From Psilocybe azurescens (lineage: Eukaryota > Basidiomycota > Agaricomycetes > Agaricales > Agrocybaceae): a stretch of 64,000 nucleotides of DNA. The notes beneath the pieces were generated by a model that searched no databases, was not told the origin of the DNA, and saw nothing but the letters and a program-made list of their open reading frames with translations. The position numbers and the translations under genes were made by a program. The DNA is taken from positions 62,001 to 126,000 of the forward strand of contig JAJIRX010000622.1 of the NCBI GenBank assembly GCA_023853785.1, written 5' to 3'. Positions 1-12,370 of this stretch are shown one piece after another (position 1 is the stretch's first letter; the number at the start of each line of letters is the position of its first letter).

Positions 1-1
1 A

Positions 2-1122
2 CAGGGACAAGTAGTAGGACAATTAGCTCATACCAACAACACTTGCCTTCGATATTACCCAAAAACCTGGCAAACTGTCATCCAGGATGCTAAAGAACGA
101 TTCCGGTTTTACATCGCTGTAGAAAAGGCCTTTCCTATGTGCTCATTCGATATTTCGGATGCTAGAGCATGTTTAATGCAATCCTTAGCAGCTCACGAAG
201 AAAAGGGTATAGAGCTCAGTGACAGTAAGGTCTATAATTATATTCGATCATTCTTTCTACTAATGTGCTTGATTCTTTCAGGGTACACGATTACCAGGCC
301 CATGTCTATAGTTGTAAGATTGATTTCATTTTCTTGTTTCTATCTTTATTGATATGTTGTCTAGGTATACAAGGAGGCTGCCAGCTACCGGTGTGCAATG
401 AAACAACTTTGCCGTCAACTTGTCATGCTACACTATGTAGATGTCCTCACCTATGCTGGACCCACCATCCCCCAGCAAAAACACTTGGAGGTGGTAATTT
501 CTCGTCAGGTCCATGCGGTTTTACAACCAAACTGTCTGTTCCTGGTTGGTCCACCAAACACTGAGGTAAGTAAATCTCCTCATCCACTTAACCCGATGTT
601 ACTAAGTTTTCATCTGTGAAGGGTAAACGCACAAACATCTCGCACCCATGTATTCAAAACCTCAACCTTCAATTCTACTACAATCAAGACAACAGCATAG
701 CAAAGTCGTTCCCTGACCAGTTTAAGGACATGGTACCAGATGGTGCTATTGCCCTGGTCATGACGTGTGTATGTTACATTTTAATCTGTTTACCATGGCA
801 TGACAAGTGCTAACCACTCTACCAGATTTGCAGCTGCCTCATTGAATGGCGATCTGGAACCCATGACAAAAACAACTTCAGCGAAAAAGCATATGGGCAG
901 ATACACTCTGCCATGCTAGCGCTTGATAGACAAGGTCAGAACATATGAATACCATAAATGTGTTCTTGAGGACAATCGTCGTCGTTGGGCAGCAATGGGG
1001 ATGTAAGTAATCAATACACTATTTCCTCTGAACTCACCTCAAAATGTATGAGTAATAGGAGGCAACTTCAGGCTCGTGATGATATGGTCAACCCATATAA
1101 CTTTGAACCCGTACTTGACTGA
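2..1122 (+). CDS. DUF6532 domain protein, 5' end outside window, one frame break
   Basis: Function of this Agaricomycete-specific family is unknown. By eye the exons are 2-224, 282-313, 365-565, 622-768, 829-1001 and 1059-1122, with GT-AG introns and consistent phases. Recognisable family blocks are YPKTWQ near the start, the GKRTNISHPCI / LQFYYNQDNSIAKSFPDQF block in exon 4, PDGAIALVMTC, and a C-terminal block with EDNRRRWAAMG ending in FEPVLD-stop. Between the residues IHSAMLAL and DKVRTYEYHK (about position 925) the frame must move by one base in the sense of an inserted base, which is not a homopolymer contraction like those elsewhere in the window. The gene lies next to transposon debris, so it may be a decaying copy; members of this family are often multicopy and found in repeat-rich regions. 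The start codon is not in the window. Confidence 0.7.
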
Positions 1123-3433
1123 TTGTGTGGGCTGTATCTATCATATTTCTTCTTCGTATTGTCTCAGAAGTGGTAGTCCTCTTTACAGTAATTGTCATAG
1201 AACTAATTTAATGCATACGAAATTTTACCTGGTCATTTCATTTGAACCCCACATTGTACAGGCTTTTCAATTGGCTAATCAAGGTATAATATTAGAGGAT
1301 GGTAAGTGGTTTGTAATGCTGCCCTTGTCTATATATTGCTATGTAGTAGGATGAGGGATGCTACAGATTACCATGAATTCTAATAGATGATACTATGGAT
1401 TGTGATATGGGATTCTATGGATTATGGTATGTAATGCTATGGACATAATTAGGCAGTGCTATGAACATAATTAGATGGTGCTATGGAATGCTATGGGCTT
1501 TTGTAGCACATGCTATCGAGAGGTATATAGCACTCCATAACAACCAGAATAAATTACATACAAGTGACGAAAGACTATCTAAATGGGGACCTTTGCTAAA
1601 CTACTCGGATACTATAGAGTACTACCCGAGCGCTCTGTAGTATTTCTGATTTTGCTGATGTAGTTCTTGAGAATCCAATCTGCTTAACCTGCTCAACTCA
1701 AACTTGAACTTGTTCTTGTAAACGATTGGTGGTTAGATTATACACACTGCGTGATTCTAACTTGAGATTGTAACAATAATGTTGATGCAGAAGTTGAAGT
1801 TGGTGACAGTGTGGTTATAGGTCTCCTGGACATTGCGTGTGTAGCCTTGAGAATCACGTTGAAAGACCCACCACATATGAGATTCAGTGTGCATGCCTTT
1901 GCATTGAAGTGGTAGATGGGGTATGAAGAAGATTGGGCCAGCAGGAAGCGGTAGAGAGCCTTGCCTGAAATAAGTCAGAAGTTATGCAGCAAAATTTCTT
2001 AATTCACGTACCATCAGAGTTAAGGTGCGGGTCATGCAATACAATGTCATCATATCTGACCTAGCCTTCAAGAGCATTCAAAGGATGCATAGGTGCTTCT
2101 CTGATATTCCTGAGTAGCTCAGAAGATGTCAGCTGCATTACTGTGTATCATTTGATAATGGGTTTGCTTTCTTTGAACCATTCACCTTCACAGTATCCAG
2201 TAAGTTTCTCCATGCCATGCTTTGTTTCTATAACATGGGGAGTGCAACATGGATCCGTTGTTGCACTTTTGCTGACTTCAAGCTGGATTTCTGAGTGTTC
2301 TGGGGGGAGTCCAGATTTTTGATGTTCTTCAAACCATATGCCACACAACAACTTCCCATCAGTTGCCTCCATGGCTTTCAAAGCAATTCAAGAGCCAAAT
2401 AAATAGATAGATGAGAGTAATGATAAGGAGGATTTTGTAGAAAGTGTGCAAGATCAGCAATTATCTGGGTGAATTGAATCTTGGAGTTTGAAGTTGTGGA
2501 TGTGGGGTGAGAGGTCTGGAGGGCGAGAGGCAAGCAATGGTGAGCAATGCAAATACACTTGGCGTGAGGGGCGATGGGCAAGCAATGGCGGTGATACAGG
2601 TCAAGGCTGTGGTTGGTGCAAGAGAGAGGCAGCAGACCAGAGGAGGCCCAATCAGTGAGTAAAGACAGCGATGTGAGTGAGACAATCAAGTCAGGTCGTT
2701 GAGCCTGGGCACCAGGGGTTAGTCAGCATCAAATCATATTCTGAACGACATATTTACCTTGCCACCTTAGCCTTGCATCTGTGTAGCGTCTCCTGAAAAG
2801 CAAAATGGACATGGAAGATTGAGGTGGGCCAGGGAGCAGCAGCTGTGAGCTGTGTGGCTAGCGTTTGGCCTGTATGGCAAGGTATTGGTGGAGCAGTGGC
2901 AAGTGTTCAATGTTCACCACCCAATGCTTAGCATATAATTGAGTCTCTGCATATGGCCAGTTAGCATGTGTGTTCCAATTGATAGAAAATCTGACCTTAC
3001 TGTATTTAGATGTAAAAAGTGATACTGTGACTGAATTTATGAGACACATCTTGTAGATTCAGTCACATTCATATCCAAAAGGGGAACAGACAAAGAAGAG
3101 AAGGGATAGAGGTAGTTGGAGATTGTTGTGGGAGGAGAGAAGGAAAGTGAGGTGTGTTGATGAATGCATTGAATGTTGATACATCAGCAAAAAGTCACAT
3201 GACATGGCTCCCTATTAGTTGTTTCTGGGTGCAATAGTACACTGTGTCCCATTTTGAATTCCTCAGGAGGAGGAATGGTCTGTGCCCTGCCAGTGACTAA
3301 CAAAAAATAAGGTTGAGCAGCATGCATAGAGGTAATGTACCATCCAGAAACGTTGGGGTCTGGCTACCAGCATAGAAAGTAGAGGGCATAGAGAAGTCTA
3401 TCACACCATTGAGATGTTAGTGCAGGGTGACTT
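1123..3433. other. AT-rich gene-poor stretch with repeat debris
   Basis: No supported gene. Open frames on both strands are short, lack family motifs and are rich in low-complexity residues. The last 30 bases before 3434 resemble those before 9280 (both contain a gagatgtt-type motif followed by agtg and gggtg), which suggests that both direct repeats are preceded by the same element's internal 3' end. Confidence 0.6.
1350..1510. repeat. Word-repeat patch (GCTATGGA type)
   Basis: The word CTATGGA or a close variant (GCTATGGA, ACTATGGAT, TCTATGGAT) recurs many times at irregular spacing with A/T-rich filler. It is not a regular microsatellite. It resembles the TGGA-core patches at 5960, 12095, 12510, 13685 and 49620. 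Confidence 0.6.
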
Positions 3434-3830
3434 TGTAATTGCCCAATACACAACACCCAATCAAATATTTATATTGATCAGTTCGATCTGGGAGGGTAAG
3501 CTCATAAGGCTTATTACAATAACTATTTTAGCAGAGTACAGACTTAGACGGTCGCTCTGGGGTGATCACTAGTAGCTAGAGAATGCTTTTACAGGCTAGT
3601 ACACACAAGGCACTTGAATAGTAAGGGCGATCTCTCTATATGAGGGCGATCACCAATATCAGGAGGATCGCTTTTGGGGGGCGAGTGTACATGGGACACT
3701 TAACAGTTCTCTTTATAAAACCCAAACTCAAACTTTATCAAACACTATAAGCGATCACGCTGGTATTAACATGTAGTAGATCCTTGGTTCCTATAAGCAA
3801 CTGGGCACACTAGTCCACAGTCCTTAGTTT

Positions 3831-4062
3831 ACTATAGGCAACATCCTGAAAACAGTCGGATTTCTCTGACAGTCATCCCTAGTTACTATGAGCGATCACT
3901 AGCCTTTATAGGGTTCCCACCCATACTTAATAATCCCCAGGGCAGTCTTACTATAGGCAACATCCTGAACAGTCGGAGTTCTCTGACAGTCGTCCCTAGT
4001 TACTATGAGCAATCACTAGCCATATAGGGTTCCAACCCGTACTTAACAATCCCCAGGGCAGT
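3831..4062 (+). repeat. Tandem duplication inside left LTR, about 115 bp x 2
   Basis: Two consecutive units each run from ACTATAGGCAACATCCTGAA through CAGTCGGA, TTCTCTGACAGTC, CCCTAGTTACTATGAG and TAGGGTTCC to CCCCAGGGCAGTC. The units differ at a few bases. The same duplication is present in the right LTR (about 9630-9861), so it predates the split of the two repeats. Confidence 0.8.
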
Positions 4063-4074
4063 CCACGGATGACT

Positions 4075-4082
4075 TATAAAAG
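4075..4082 (+). promoter_or_regulatory. TATA-like box in left LTR
   Basis: TATAAAAG lies just after the tandem duplication, a reasonable LTR promoter position. The right LTR has TATAACAG at the matching place and is therefore damaged. Inference only. Confidence 0.35.
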
Positions 4083-5339
4083 CCTGCTTATCAAGTCTAA
4101 TAGACCTGACGTTGAATATCACAATGACGATTGCTCACAAAACCAGGTAGCGCCCTAATTGCTTAAGGTGAACTGCAGTGTTCGATCTCTTATCACACAA
4201 ATCACTAGTCCTCAAAGTGTTAACACTAGAATTCTTATTCAGAGTAAATTCTGATATCAAATCTGGGGTGTAAATTACTTGGTCCCTATTCTAAGATACA
4301 GGGCTGTTTTTATAGGCTAAATAGATACTTTGGCTTATGATAATTGAAAGAGACTAAGAGAAAAAGGAAGGAAATGGACCGTGTGCTGCCTAGCCTTTGC
4401 TGCACCAATTATAATAGTGGAAAGTACTAGTTTGCCTGGGCTACAGTGCTTATTTGAAGATAACATTGTTGTCCATGTGGCAGTGCCTCCTTGGGTAGCG
4501 ATCACCCAACTTATTTTATCAGATGGCTCACGGCTAAGGCATGTCAGGACTAGATTGCTTAGGGGTATATTTCCTAGGAAACCCTACCAAGGTTCCCAAG
4601 CACAGTTGCTATTGGTTTAGGACCTCCTGGAACAGCAGGTGCCCTTATCATGAGGCAAGTTACCTCTAGTATCGTGTGGTGATTGCTGGCTGGGTGATCC
4701 CTCACTCACATTGGCTGCATTACAAATTACAAGTTTTTATAGTCGGATCTAGTAGACCACCATATGCTGGGTTGTACACAAGATTTCAATTGCTAATACA
4801 TTCGGTCCATGGAGGCGATCACCTGTGTGGCGCAATGATGTCTGATCCCCAAGCAGTTGATTGCCTAATTTAGTGAACAGCCTTGGTGAAGCCTGGACAC
4901 AGTGATCACTTTTGCTAATCTATAAGATTTACATCACTTGGCAATCACTTGGTAAGACACTGATAGGTGTTACCCCTTGTAAGAGCCAAGTTCATTTCTT
5001 TAGGAGTTCTTCCTTGCATGGGACTAATAGTATGATCAATGGAGCAGGCGATCGCTTCGGACGCTCGGTTAGGGTTGCTTTGATAGCTGTGTAGGAAACT
5101 AAAGGTAGTCTTTGATTCGTAGCACTTGATTAATAGGCCACACTACACCTTAGTTAATTTGTAAGGTCTATTACTCTTGTTGGCCCACTAGGAAGTAAAG
5201 CCTCAAAGCCTAATAGTCTGGCGTATCTCCTACCCTTCACTAGTATAATGTACTAGTTTATTACAGATAACAATCGCAAAAATAAGGGCCTCTGTATCTC
5301 ACTATGAATTGTAAGCTCAGAATGGTTTACACCCTTTCA

Positions 5340-8300
5340 CCGTCTCAAGTTGGGTGTTGGAAAGCCAATTATCATGTGTCCTGAGGTGACACAAATGTTT
5401 GAACAATCAGGGGCACCAAAGAATGCATATGTAAGATTCTCATGAAGGGCAGTGAGCATATGGAAGAGACAAAGGCCCATGTAAAGTAAGTATCAGCCAT
5501 GAAGGAGGACTTGATCATGTCACCCAGCCTGAGGTGTGTTAGAAACAGAGAGTAAATGAATGGCTGCAATAATGCTTACCATCATCATCAGTACACCATT
5601 GTTGAAGGAATATCCCCAAAACATGAGGCTCATTTCCAATAATCACAACTGAGTCTGGAGACAATGGAGGTGAAGGCATCTGAGGAATATCCAAAGGGTA
5701 CATTTTGTTGTGAATGAGAGGCCATTGTTGGCCAGGAGGTTCCACGGAGTTATGATTAGCATCCAAGAAGATAGATTTGTTTGGCTTGTCTGGAGAATGG
5801 TGCAACAATTTGAGGTTGAGAATCCTATAAACTCTAGCATTGAGACTATCCTCATATTCCTTTCCATCATAACAGCTTCCTGCACCAAGGGATCTGGAAG
5901 AGACACAACATGTTTTGAAACAATGTGACTATGGACTATGGAGGTCTTTACACTCCCCACAGGTTCCAACCAGAATTTTATTTGGCAATGTCCCTGCCAA
6001 ATTAGCATGAAAATGTCCAAATTTTTCCAACCAGATTTTGATCAGAACCACCGGTACCAACCAGTTCCACTGTTACCAAAATCTGATCAGAATTTGATCA
6101 GAACCACCAGTACCAACCAGTTCCACTGTTACCAAAATCTGATCAGAATCTGACCAGAATCCAACTGGAATCCAAGTGGAATTCATCAAATTTGAAACCC
6201 AATTAGACCCAATTCCGAGTGGAATCCAAGTGGTACCAAGTGGTACCATATTATGTCAGCATACTATTTACAGCTCAGCAAGTAATAACACAAAAAGTAT
6301 ACATAGATCTTAACAGTTTGTGACAAATTTGGTATTTTTAGAATTGTAAAATTGAGGAGAATATGTTTATGTAATAGTTTTATAAAATTAAAAATTTTCT
6401 GGTAAAGAAATACCTATTTTTCATATAAATCTGTGCTTATATAATCTAAATTTCTTGAATAAAATTGATCTTTGTATTTCATTAATTTCTATTATTGCAA
6501 CACTATTAAAATATAGCTAACAGAGTGCTATTTTGTTGCAAAAAGTGGTTTATAATGTCCATATATATTCAAATGTACAGTATTTTGTATATTGAACATG
6601 CTGACATAATATTCAGATGATGATGTAACTACAGGTGCATTGTCCTCAATCTTCTGATCATTTTGATATATAATATGTGGGTATAGCTTCAGAGGAAGTA
6701 CCAGAATATATTATTGGATGTTGTAAAAAATAGTATGTAATTCATAAAATGTTAAGGATACCACAAGCATTACAAAATGCTATACAAAAGCTCGTTTCAA
6801 AATTTTGATTTCAAACTGAGCACTGAACTACGTGAGTGTGTGATTTGATATATAAATTGAAAACCAAAACACAAACCAGAGAGGAATGGTCTAGACTAGA
6901 TAAGACAACTCTCTCCCTGTTGAGTTAAAGTGAGGGCTGGCTTGGCCACTAGGTTGTGAAGATATATGTGGTCTGAGGAGGGCAGGGACATCTGAAGGAG
7001 GAGGAATGGATGGGGAAATATAAAATTGCTCTTAAGTGTTTCCTGGGAGGAAGCAACCTGACTTGATTAGGGTAGAACAATGTGAACAAAGAGTGATGAC
7101 TGTGGAGGGGCCAAATGTTTGTAGAGATTGATACAGAGGCAGCAGTGAGAATGTAGTCTTGATCCTAGTGCGCTTCAATTGTGTCTGCAGTGTCTGCAAA
7201 ACTAGAAGTAAAGCCTACTGATGGAGTAATGGCTTGAGCAGCCTGGAGTGATAGATGATGAAGGATGATGTGATGTTCTTGATCCAAACCTCAAACAGAA
7301 CAGTGAGGTGAACGAGAGATGACTAGGGCAATTGAAGGTGACAACCTAAGCTATATTCCTCAGCCAAAAAATCAAACAACATAAAGAGGTGGATAAAGAG
7401 TGTCTGGAGTGATGGATGAAGATGACAACAAGACCAAAATTGCTGAATAAAATATTCTGGAGCAACAGAAGCAATGGGGAGTTGAGGATCTTGATGTAGA
7501 GGGAAAATGAAGGGTTTGGAGGATGATAGGATCAAAATGAACTGAAAAAATTGCTCTGGGATGTGAGAGCGTGAATGGAGGGTTGTCTGCTACAACCCTT
7601 GAAGGACATCTTGATGATCTGGAATAACTGTTGAATTTTGTGCTGAATACTGATAGAGATTGATTGAATGCGTGCTTGGAGTGCTGGGACTGAGTACTTG
7701 ATAACTTGAAATCTTTGCTGTGAAGAAAGTTGGGGCTTGTAACTTCCTTGCATTCCAAGCGATACTAATACATGGTTTATATACCAAAGAACATAGAAAA
7801 ATATTTAAACGAGATCAAGCATCCAAACTATACTAATCTTTCTGTAGAACGACACCCAGTAGTCCTATCTGCCAACTACATACAATAGATTGAAGGCTGA
7901 CAGAGTTTAGGAGTGAAAAATAGAAGGATGAGTAAGTAAGTAACATAGGATGAGTAAGAAGTATAAGCAGGATTATGAAAAGCGAAGTGAGATGAGTAAG
8001 AAAGAAGCGAAGCTGAGTAAGTACAATAAGCAAGAATGACAAGAGGAAGGAAGGATCAATCATATGAAAGTGTCAGACAATAGAAAAGGAGCCAAAATAG
8101 CGAACAAGTACCATGCTAATGAATAGAACCAGTCTATTCATGACACAGCTCAGTCATCCATTATCAAGACTGCTGAGTGAGACAAAGATTTGCTGCATAT
8201 GTGGAATCCAGTTAAGGACCAAATAGTTGTAGGTGACCAAATGCTGATGATGATGGTGATATATGATGCTGTGCAGTGCTGTGCATACTAGGATGGATAG

Positions 8301-8515
8301 CAATGATGTCCAAGAATAAGCTGTGCATAGTCTTGAGGTTTGAAATAGATAGATGATTGAATCATTGATAGGGAATGTAGCTGATCAAATGGTTGAAGTG
8401 GAGATTGAAAGTTGGAATGGAGATTGAAGTGGACTGTGAATGGACTTTGACATTGAATATTGAGGGATGTGCTTCAGATAAAAATGCGAAATAATAACCC
8501 TGGCTTCTGCATGCA
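5340..8515. other. Retrotransposon internal region, no recognisable gene
   Basis: AT-rich, with many stops in all frames. The frames on both strands (for example minus 5539-6020 and 7372-7758) show no domain I recognise. A word-repeat patch lies at 5960-6250. This is read as decayed or replaced retrotransposon interior. Confidence 0.6.
5960..6250. repeat. Word-repeat patch with about 55-bp tandem unit
   Basis: A unit containing ATCTGATCAGAA, CACCAGTACCAACCAG and TTCCACTGTTACCAAA is repeated two to three times. The patch then changes into runs of GGAATCCAAGTGG, TGGTACCAAG and CCCAATTAGACC. Many words are self-complementary or occur in both orientations. Confidence 0.75.
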
Positions 8516-8773
8516 ATGGGGAGTCAAGACAGATGCTTTAAGCTTATAGATAAATCTCATATCCAATCAAAATTGGTGTATGACAGCACATTAGTATTGG
8601 TGCACAACTCTAAATACAATAAGGCTGTGGGCAGCAAGATGATGCCCTGGTATATTGACCCCATGATTGTATTGCGCCCGTACAAAGGTGGATCCTATCA
8701 GCTTGCTGAGCTTGACGGTGCCATTTCCAAACTGTGCTTTGCAGTGTTTCACTTAATTCCCTACCAGCCATGA
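8516..8773 (+). pseudogene. Ty3/gypsy integrase C-terminal remnant
   Basis: About 85 residues are open, with the pattern LVLVHNSK, KAVGSKMMPWYIDPM, VLRPYKGGSYQLAELDGAI and FHLIPY. This matches the integrase tail of Agaricomycete gypsy elements, where a chain of the type 'P-R-Y-x-G-P ... GG-x-Y-x-L-x-E-L-D-G' precedes the polypurine tract and 3' LTR. The residue after YQP is a stop (TGA), possibly from a CGA codon by C-to-T change. No catalytic DDE core is present. Non-functional remnant. Confidence 0.8.
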
Positions 8774-9279
8774 GACTGGAAGGAAGTGCACCTCACTTGT
8801 ATGGAAGACAATGCAGTCCTGCTGCACATCTCTGAATTAATGGACACCAACAGCGAGGATGAACCACCAAGGTTCTAAGTCCTTCCCTCATACCATCTCA
8901 CATTGTTAGAACAAAAGAAGTCTGGAGCACTTGAAATTTTTAATCTCTTCAAGAAAAGCAAAAACAGAACGTTCAGAACGCACAAAACAAGAACAAAAAT
9001 GTATCAGCTCTCTTATAAAAAAAAACAATGCAGTGCACTTAAAAGGCTGCATGGCACCAAAATTAATTGCATAAAATTATAAAATCAACGAAATACAGGA
9101 AAACAGTGGATTGAAGATGATACTAGTTGGTTTGTGTGGACATGGTTGGAGACTCGGAAATGTCAGAATGACCAAACATCACTCAGAGTAGCTCCTGCTT
9201 CTTGGCCCACTTCAAAACATTAACCTCATGCCACTGTGTGTACCCTTCCTCCGGTGAGATGTTTAGTGTGGGGTGTCTC
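8774..9279. other. Short spacer before right LTR
   Basis: Non-coding tail of the element. The last 30 bases (GGTGAGATGTTTAGTGTGG then GGTG) are purine-rich and resemble the sequence before the left LTR; they may be a degenerate polypurine tract. Confidence 0.5.
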
Positions 9280-11136
9280 TGTAATTGCCCAATATACAAC
9301 ACCCAATCAAATATTTATATTGATCAGTTTGATCTGGGAGGGTAAGCTTCAAAGGCTTGTTACAATAACCAGTTTAGCAGAGTACAGTGTTTAGACGATT
9401 GCTCTTGGGTGATCACTAGTAGCTAGATCTCTCTTAGACAGACGAGTACACACAAGGCACTGAAATAGCAAGGGTGATCTCTCAATGTGAGGGTGATCAC
9501 CAATATCAAGGGGACCACTTTTGGGGGCGAGTGTACATGGGGCACCTAACAAATCTCTTTTAGAAAACCCACACTCAAACTATCAAACACTATAAGTGAT
9601 CACCCATATTAACATGTAGTAGATCCTTAGTTCCTATAAGCAACATCCTGAAACAGTCAGATTTCTCTGACAGTCATCCCTAGTTACTATGAGCGATAAC
9701 TAGCCTTTTTAGGGTTCCCACTCGTACTTAATAATCCCCAGGGCAGTCTTACTATAGGCAACATCCTGAACAGTCGGAGTTCTCTGACAGTCGTCCCTAG
9801 TTACTATGAGCAATCACTAGCCATATAGGGTTCCAACCCGTACTTAACAACCCCAGGGCAGTCCACAGATGACTTATAACAGCCTGCTTATCAAGTCTAA
9901 TAGACCTGACATTGAATATAACAATGGTGATCGCTCACAAAATCAGGTAGCGCCCTAATTGCTTAAGGTGAACTGTAGTGTTTGATCTCTTATCACACAA
10001 ATCACTAGTCCTCAAAGTATTAACACTGGAATTCTTATTCAGAGTAAATTCTGATATCAAATCTGGGGTGTAGATTACTTAGTTCCTATTCTAAGATACA
10101 GGGCTGTTTTTATAGACTAAATAGATACTTTGGCTTATGATAATTGAAAGAGACTAAGAGAAAAGGAAGGAAATGGACTGTGTGCTGCCTAGCCTTTGCT
10201 GCACCAATTATAATAGTGGAAAGTACTAGTTTGCCTGGGCTACAGTGCTTATTTGAAGATAACATTGTTGTCCATGTGGCAGTGCCTCCTTGGGTAGCGA
10301 TCACCCAACTTATTTTATCAGATGGCTCACGGCTAAGGCATGTCAGGACTAGATTGCTTAGGGGTATATTTCCTAGGAAACCCTACCAAGGTTCCCAAGC
10401 ACAGTTGCTATTGGTTTAGGACCTCCTGGAACAGCAGGTGCCCTTATCATGAGGCAAGTTACCTCTAGTATCGTGTGGTGATTGCTGGCTGGGTGATCCC
10501 TCACTCACATTGGCTGCATTACAAATTACAAGTTTTTATAGTCGGATCTAGTAGACCACCATATGCTGGGTTGTACACAAGATTTCAATTGCTAATACAT
10601 TCGGTCCATGGGCGATCACCTGTGTGGGCGCAATGATGTCTGATCCCCAAGCAGTTGATTGCCTAATTTAGTGAACAGCCTTGGTGAAGCCTGGACACAG
10701 TGATCACTTTTGCTAATCTATAAGATTTACATCACTTGGCAATCACTTGGTAAGACACTGATAGGTGTTACCCCTTGTAAGAGCCAAGTTCATTTCTTTA
10801 GGAGTTCTTCCTTGCATGGGACTAATAGCATGATCAATGTTATGGGCTATCACCTTGGGTGCTCAGTTAGGGTTGCTTTGATAGCTGTGTAGGAAACTAA
10901 AGGTAGTCTTTGATTTATAGCGCTGATTAATAGGCCACACTACACCTTAGTTAGTTTGTAAGGTCTACTATGCTCATTGGCCCACTAGAAAGTGAAGCCT
11001 CAAAGCCTAATAGTCTGGCATATCTCCTACCCTTCACTAGTATAATGTACTAGTTTATTACAGATAACAATCATAAAAATAAGGGCCTCTGTGTCTCACT
11101 ATGAATTGTAAGCTCAGAATGGTTTACACCCTTTCA
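9280..11136 (+). repeat. Right long terminal repeat, about 1.86 kb
   Basis: Direct repeat of 3434-5339, about 50 bp shorter. Many differences are GCGATC in the left copy against GTGATC here, that is C-to-T at CpG, as expected from cytosine methylation and decay in basidiomycetes. The internal duplication is retained at about 9630-9861. Confidence 0.8.
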
Positions 11137-12094
11137 CCGGAAGTGCCTGGGATGACATGGTACAAGAAACCATGTGAACCAGATTGCTGTGCTGGTCCCA
11201 GCCCCATTGAGTGTGAATCACTTTGGCCAGTACATTGAGATGAAACAAGACATCATGATTCAAAATAAATTTGTGAAGGCCAAATGGTTCAAGGGCGGAA
11301 AGTGTCTTTTCCTTCTCACACTTGAAAAGAAATCATAGACTGTCAATATCAATTGAAACACAAAAAATAATTCATGCACAATGGTCTGGACATAACGTTC
11401 AAAATGGCCAGGATATCTGTCACCCGGTCCAGCTCTACAACAATATCCCTGGCATTGGCAAGGAATGTGGCATGCAGTTGATGTCATCACTGAATAATGG
11501 CAAAGGTGATGGTGTGATACTGATGAAGGGTAATGTTGACAAAAAAATACAGAGGGAGGCAGGGGGAGTGCCAATCAAACTTTCACTGGAAGGTGCAAAC
11601 TCAGACATAGCAGTATAATGTACCAGGAATTGACTCAGAAGTCAATTTTTTGTACTCCCCAGGTGGTGTGGAGTAGCATGACATCCTGAGACAAGGGTAG
11701 GTTGATTTGAGCACAGCTGCAAGACATGAATAAGCAAGCCAACATGACAAAGATGTGTGTTACTAAAATAAGAAACACTGAATCAAGTTTAAAGATATAT
11801 ATTTACTACAGTCCAATGAATGCAGAAGGCAGAGAGCCTCTGGCGAGAAAGGAAAAAGGAAGAATCAAATATCACAAGACCTTTGCATCTACGTAGATAA
11901 CCCTGAAACTGTCTAGCCCTCAGCGGCGAGTCAGACAGAGATGAGGAAATGAAACAAAAAATAAGACATGAATAAAAGGGCAAACAGAAATATGGATTCC
12001 TGAACTGAACCCTTCCTCGCACCATGAAAGATTCACCCTACACATTTGCTATCACCAGCCGCCTCTGCCCCAGTGTACTTTGCAGTGCCTCCCA
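11137..12094. other. Gene-less stretch after right LTR
   Basis: No supported gene. Short frames exist on both strands (for example plus 11322-11618, minus 11260-11574) and contradict each other; none has a recognisable motif. Confidence 0.5.
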
Positions 12095-12370
12095 TATTCT
12101 GTTGGACTCCAACGGACTTTCACTGGACCCAGCCAATTCCAATGGACAGTCCATTGGACTTGACAAAATTCCGCTACCAGTCCAGTCAGAGTCCAGCCAA
12201 ATTCCGGTCAAAGTCCGGTCAAGTCACTTCAAGACAGAAAACAGGTGGACTGGCTGGACTGTCCAGTCTGTTGGACTTCCAGTGGACTTCCACCAGACTC
12301 TCAGCACTTAATTAGACCAGATCTAAGAGTGCTCTGTCCAGTGGATGTTCAGTGGACTGTCACTGGTTTA
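12095..12370. repeat. Word-repeat patch (TGGACT type)
   Basis: TTGGACT, TGGACT, CGGACT and their complements AGTCCA/AGTCCG recur about every 10-15 bases with irregular spacing. Both orientations are mixed, so the transcript could fold on itself. Confidence 0.75.

Larger units (their letters stand above)
3434..5339 (+). repeat. Left long terminal repeat, about 1.9 kb
   Basis: Closely similar to 9280-11136 over its whole length. It starts TG and ends CA (followed by CCG in both copies). It carries many GCGATC/GATCAC words, for example at 3651, 3750, 3895, 4498, 4815 and a GCGATCGC at 5047. An internal near-duplication lies at 3831-4062. Small frames inside it are LTR sequence, not genes. Confidence 0.8.
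3434..11136 (+). mobile_element. Degenerate Ty3/gypsy-type LTR retrotransposon (or nested remnants)
   Basis: Two long direct repeats (3434-5339 and 9280-11136) begin TGTAATTG and share their last bases through ACCCTTTCA. They flank about 3.9 kb of DNA whose only recognisable coding segment is a gypsy integrase C-terminus at 8516-8773, on the plus strand just upstream of the right repeat, as expected for pol next to a 3' LTR. No gag, protease, reverse transcriptase or RNase H is visible, no convincing primer-binding site follows the left repeat, and no target-site duplication is visible. Both repeats are preceded by similar sequence, so the left one may be the 3' LTR of a different truncated copy. 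Either way the element is dead. Confidence 0.7.

Noticed and set aside
4381..4620. Open frame in the left LTR, repeated at 10144-10419 in the right LTR with near-identical protein
   Set aside because: It lies wholly within the LTRs, and the N-terminal part differs only through a small indel. Identity reflects the repeat, not protein conservation.
5047..5054. GCGATCGC, identical to the cyanobacterial HIP1 octamer
   Set aside because: A single occurrence within an LTR that is rich in GCGATC words; introns and gene content show fungal nuclear DNA.
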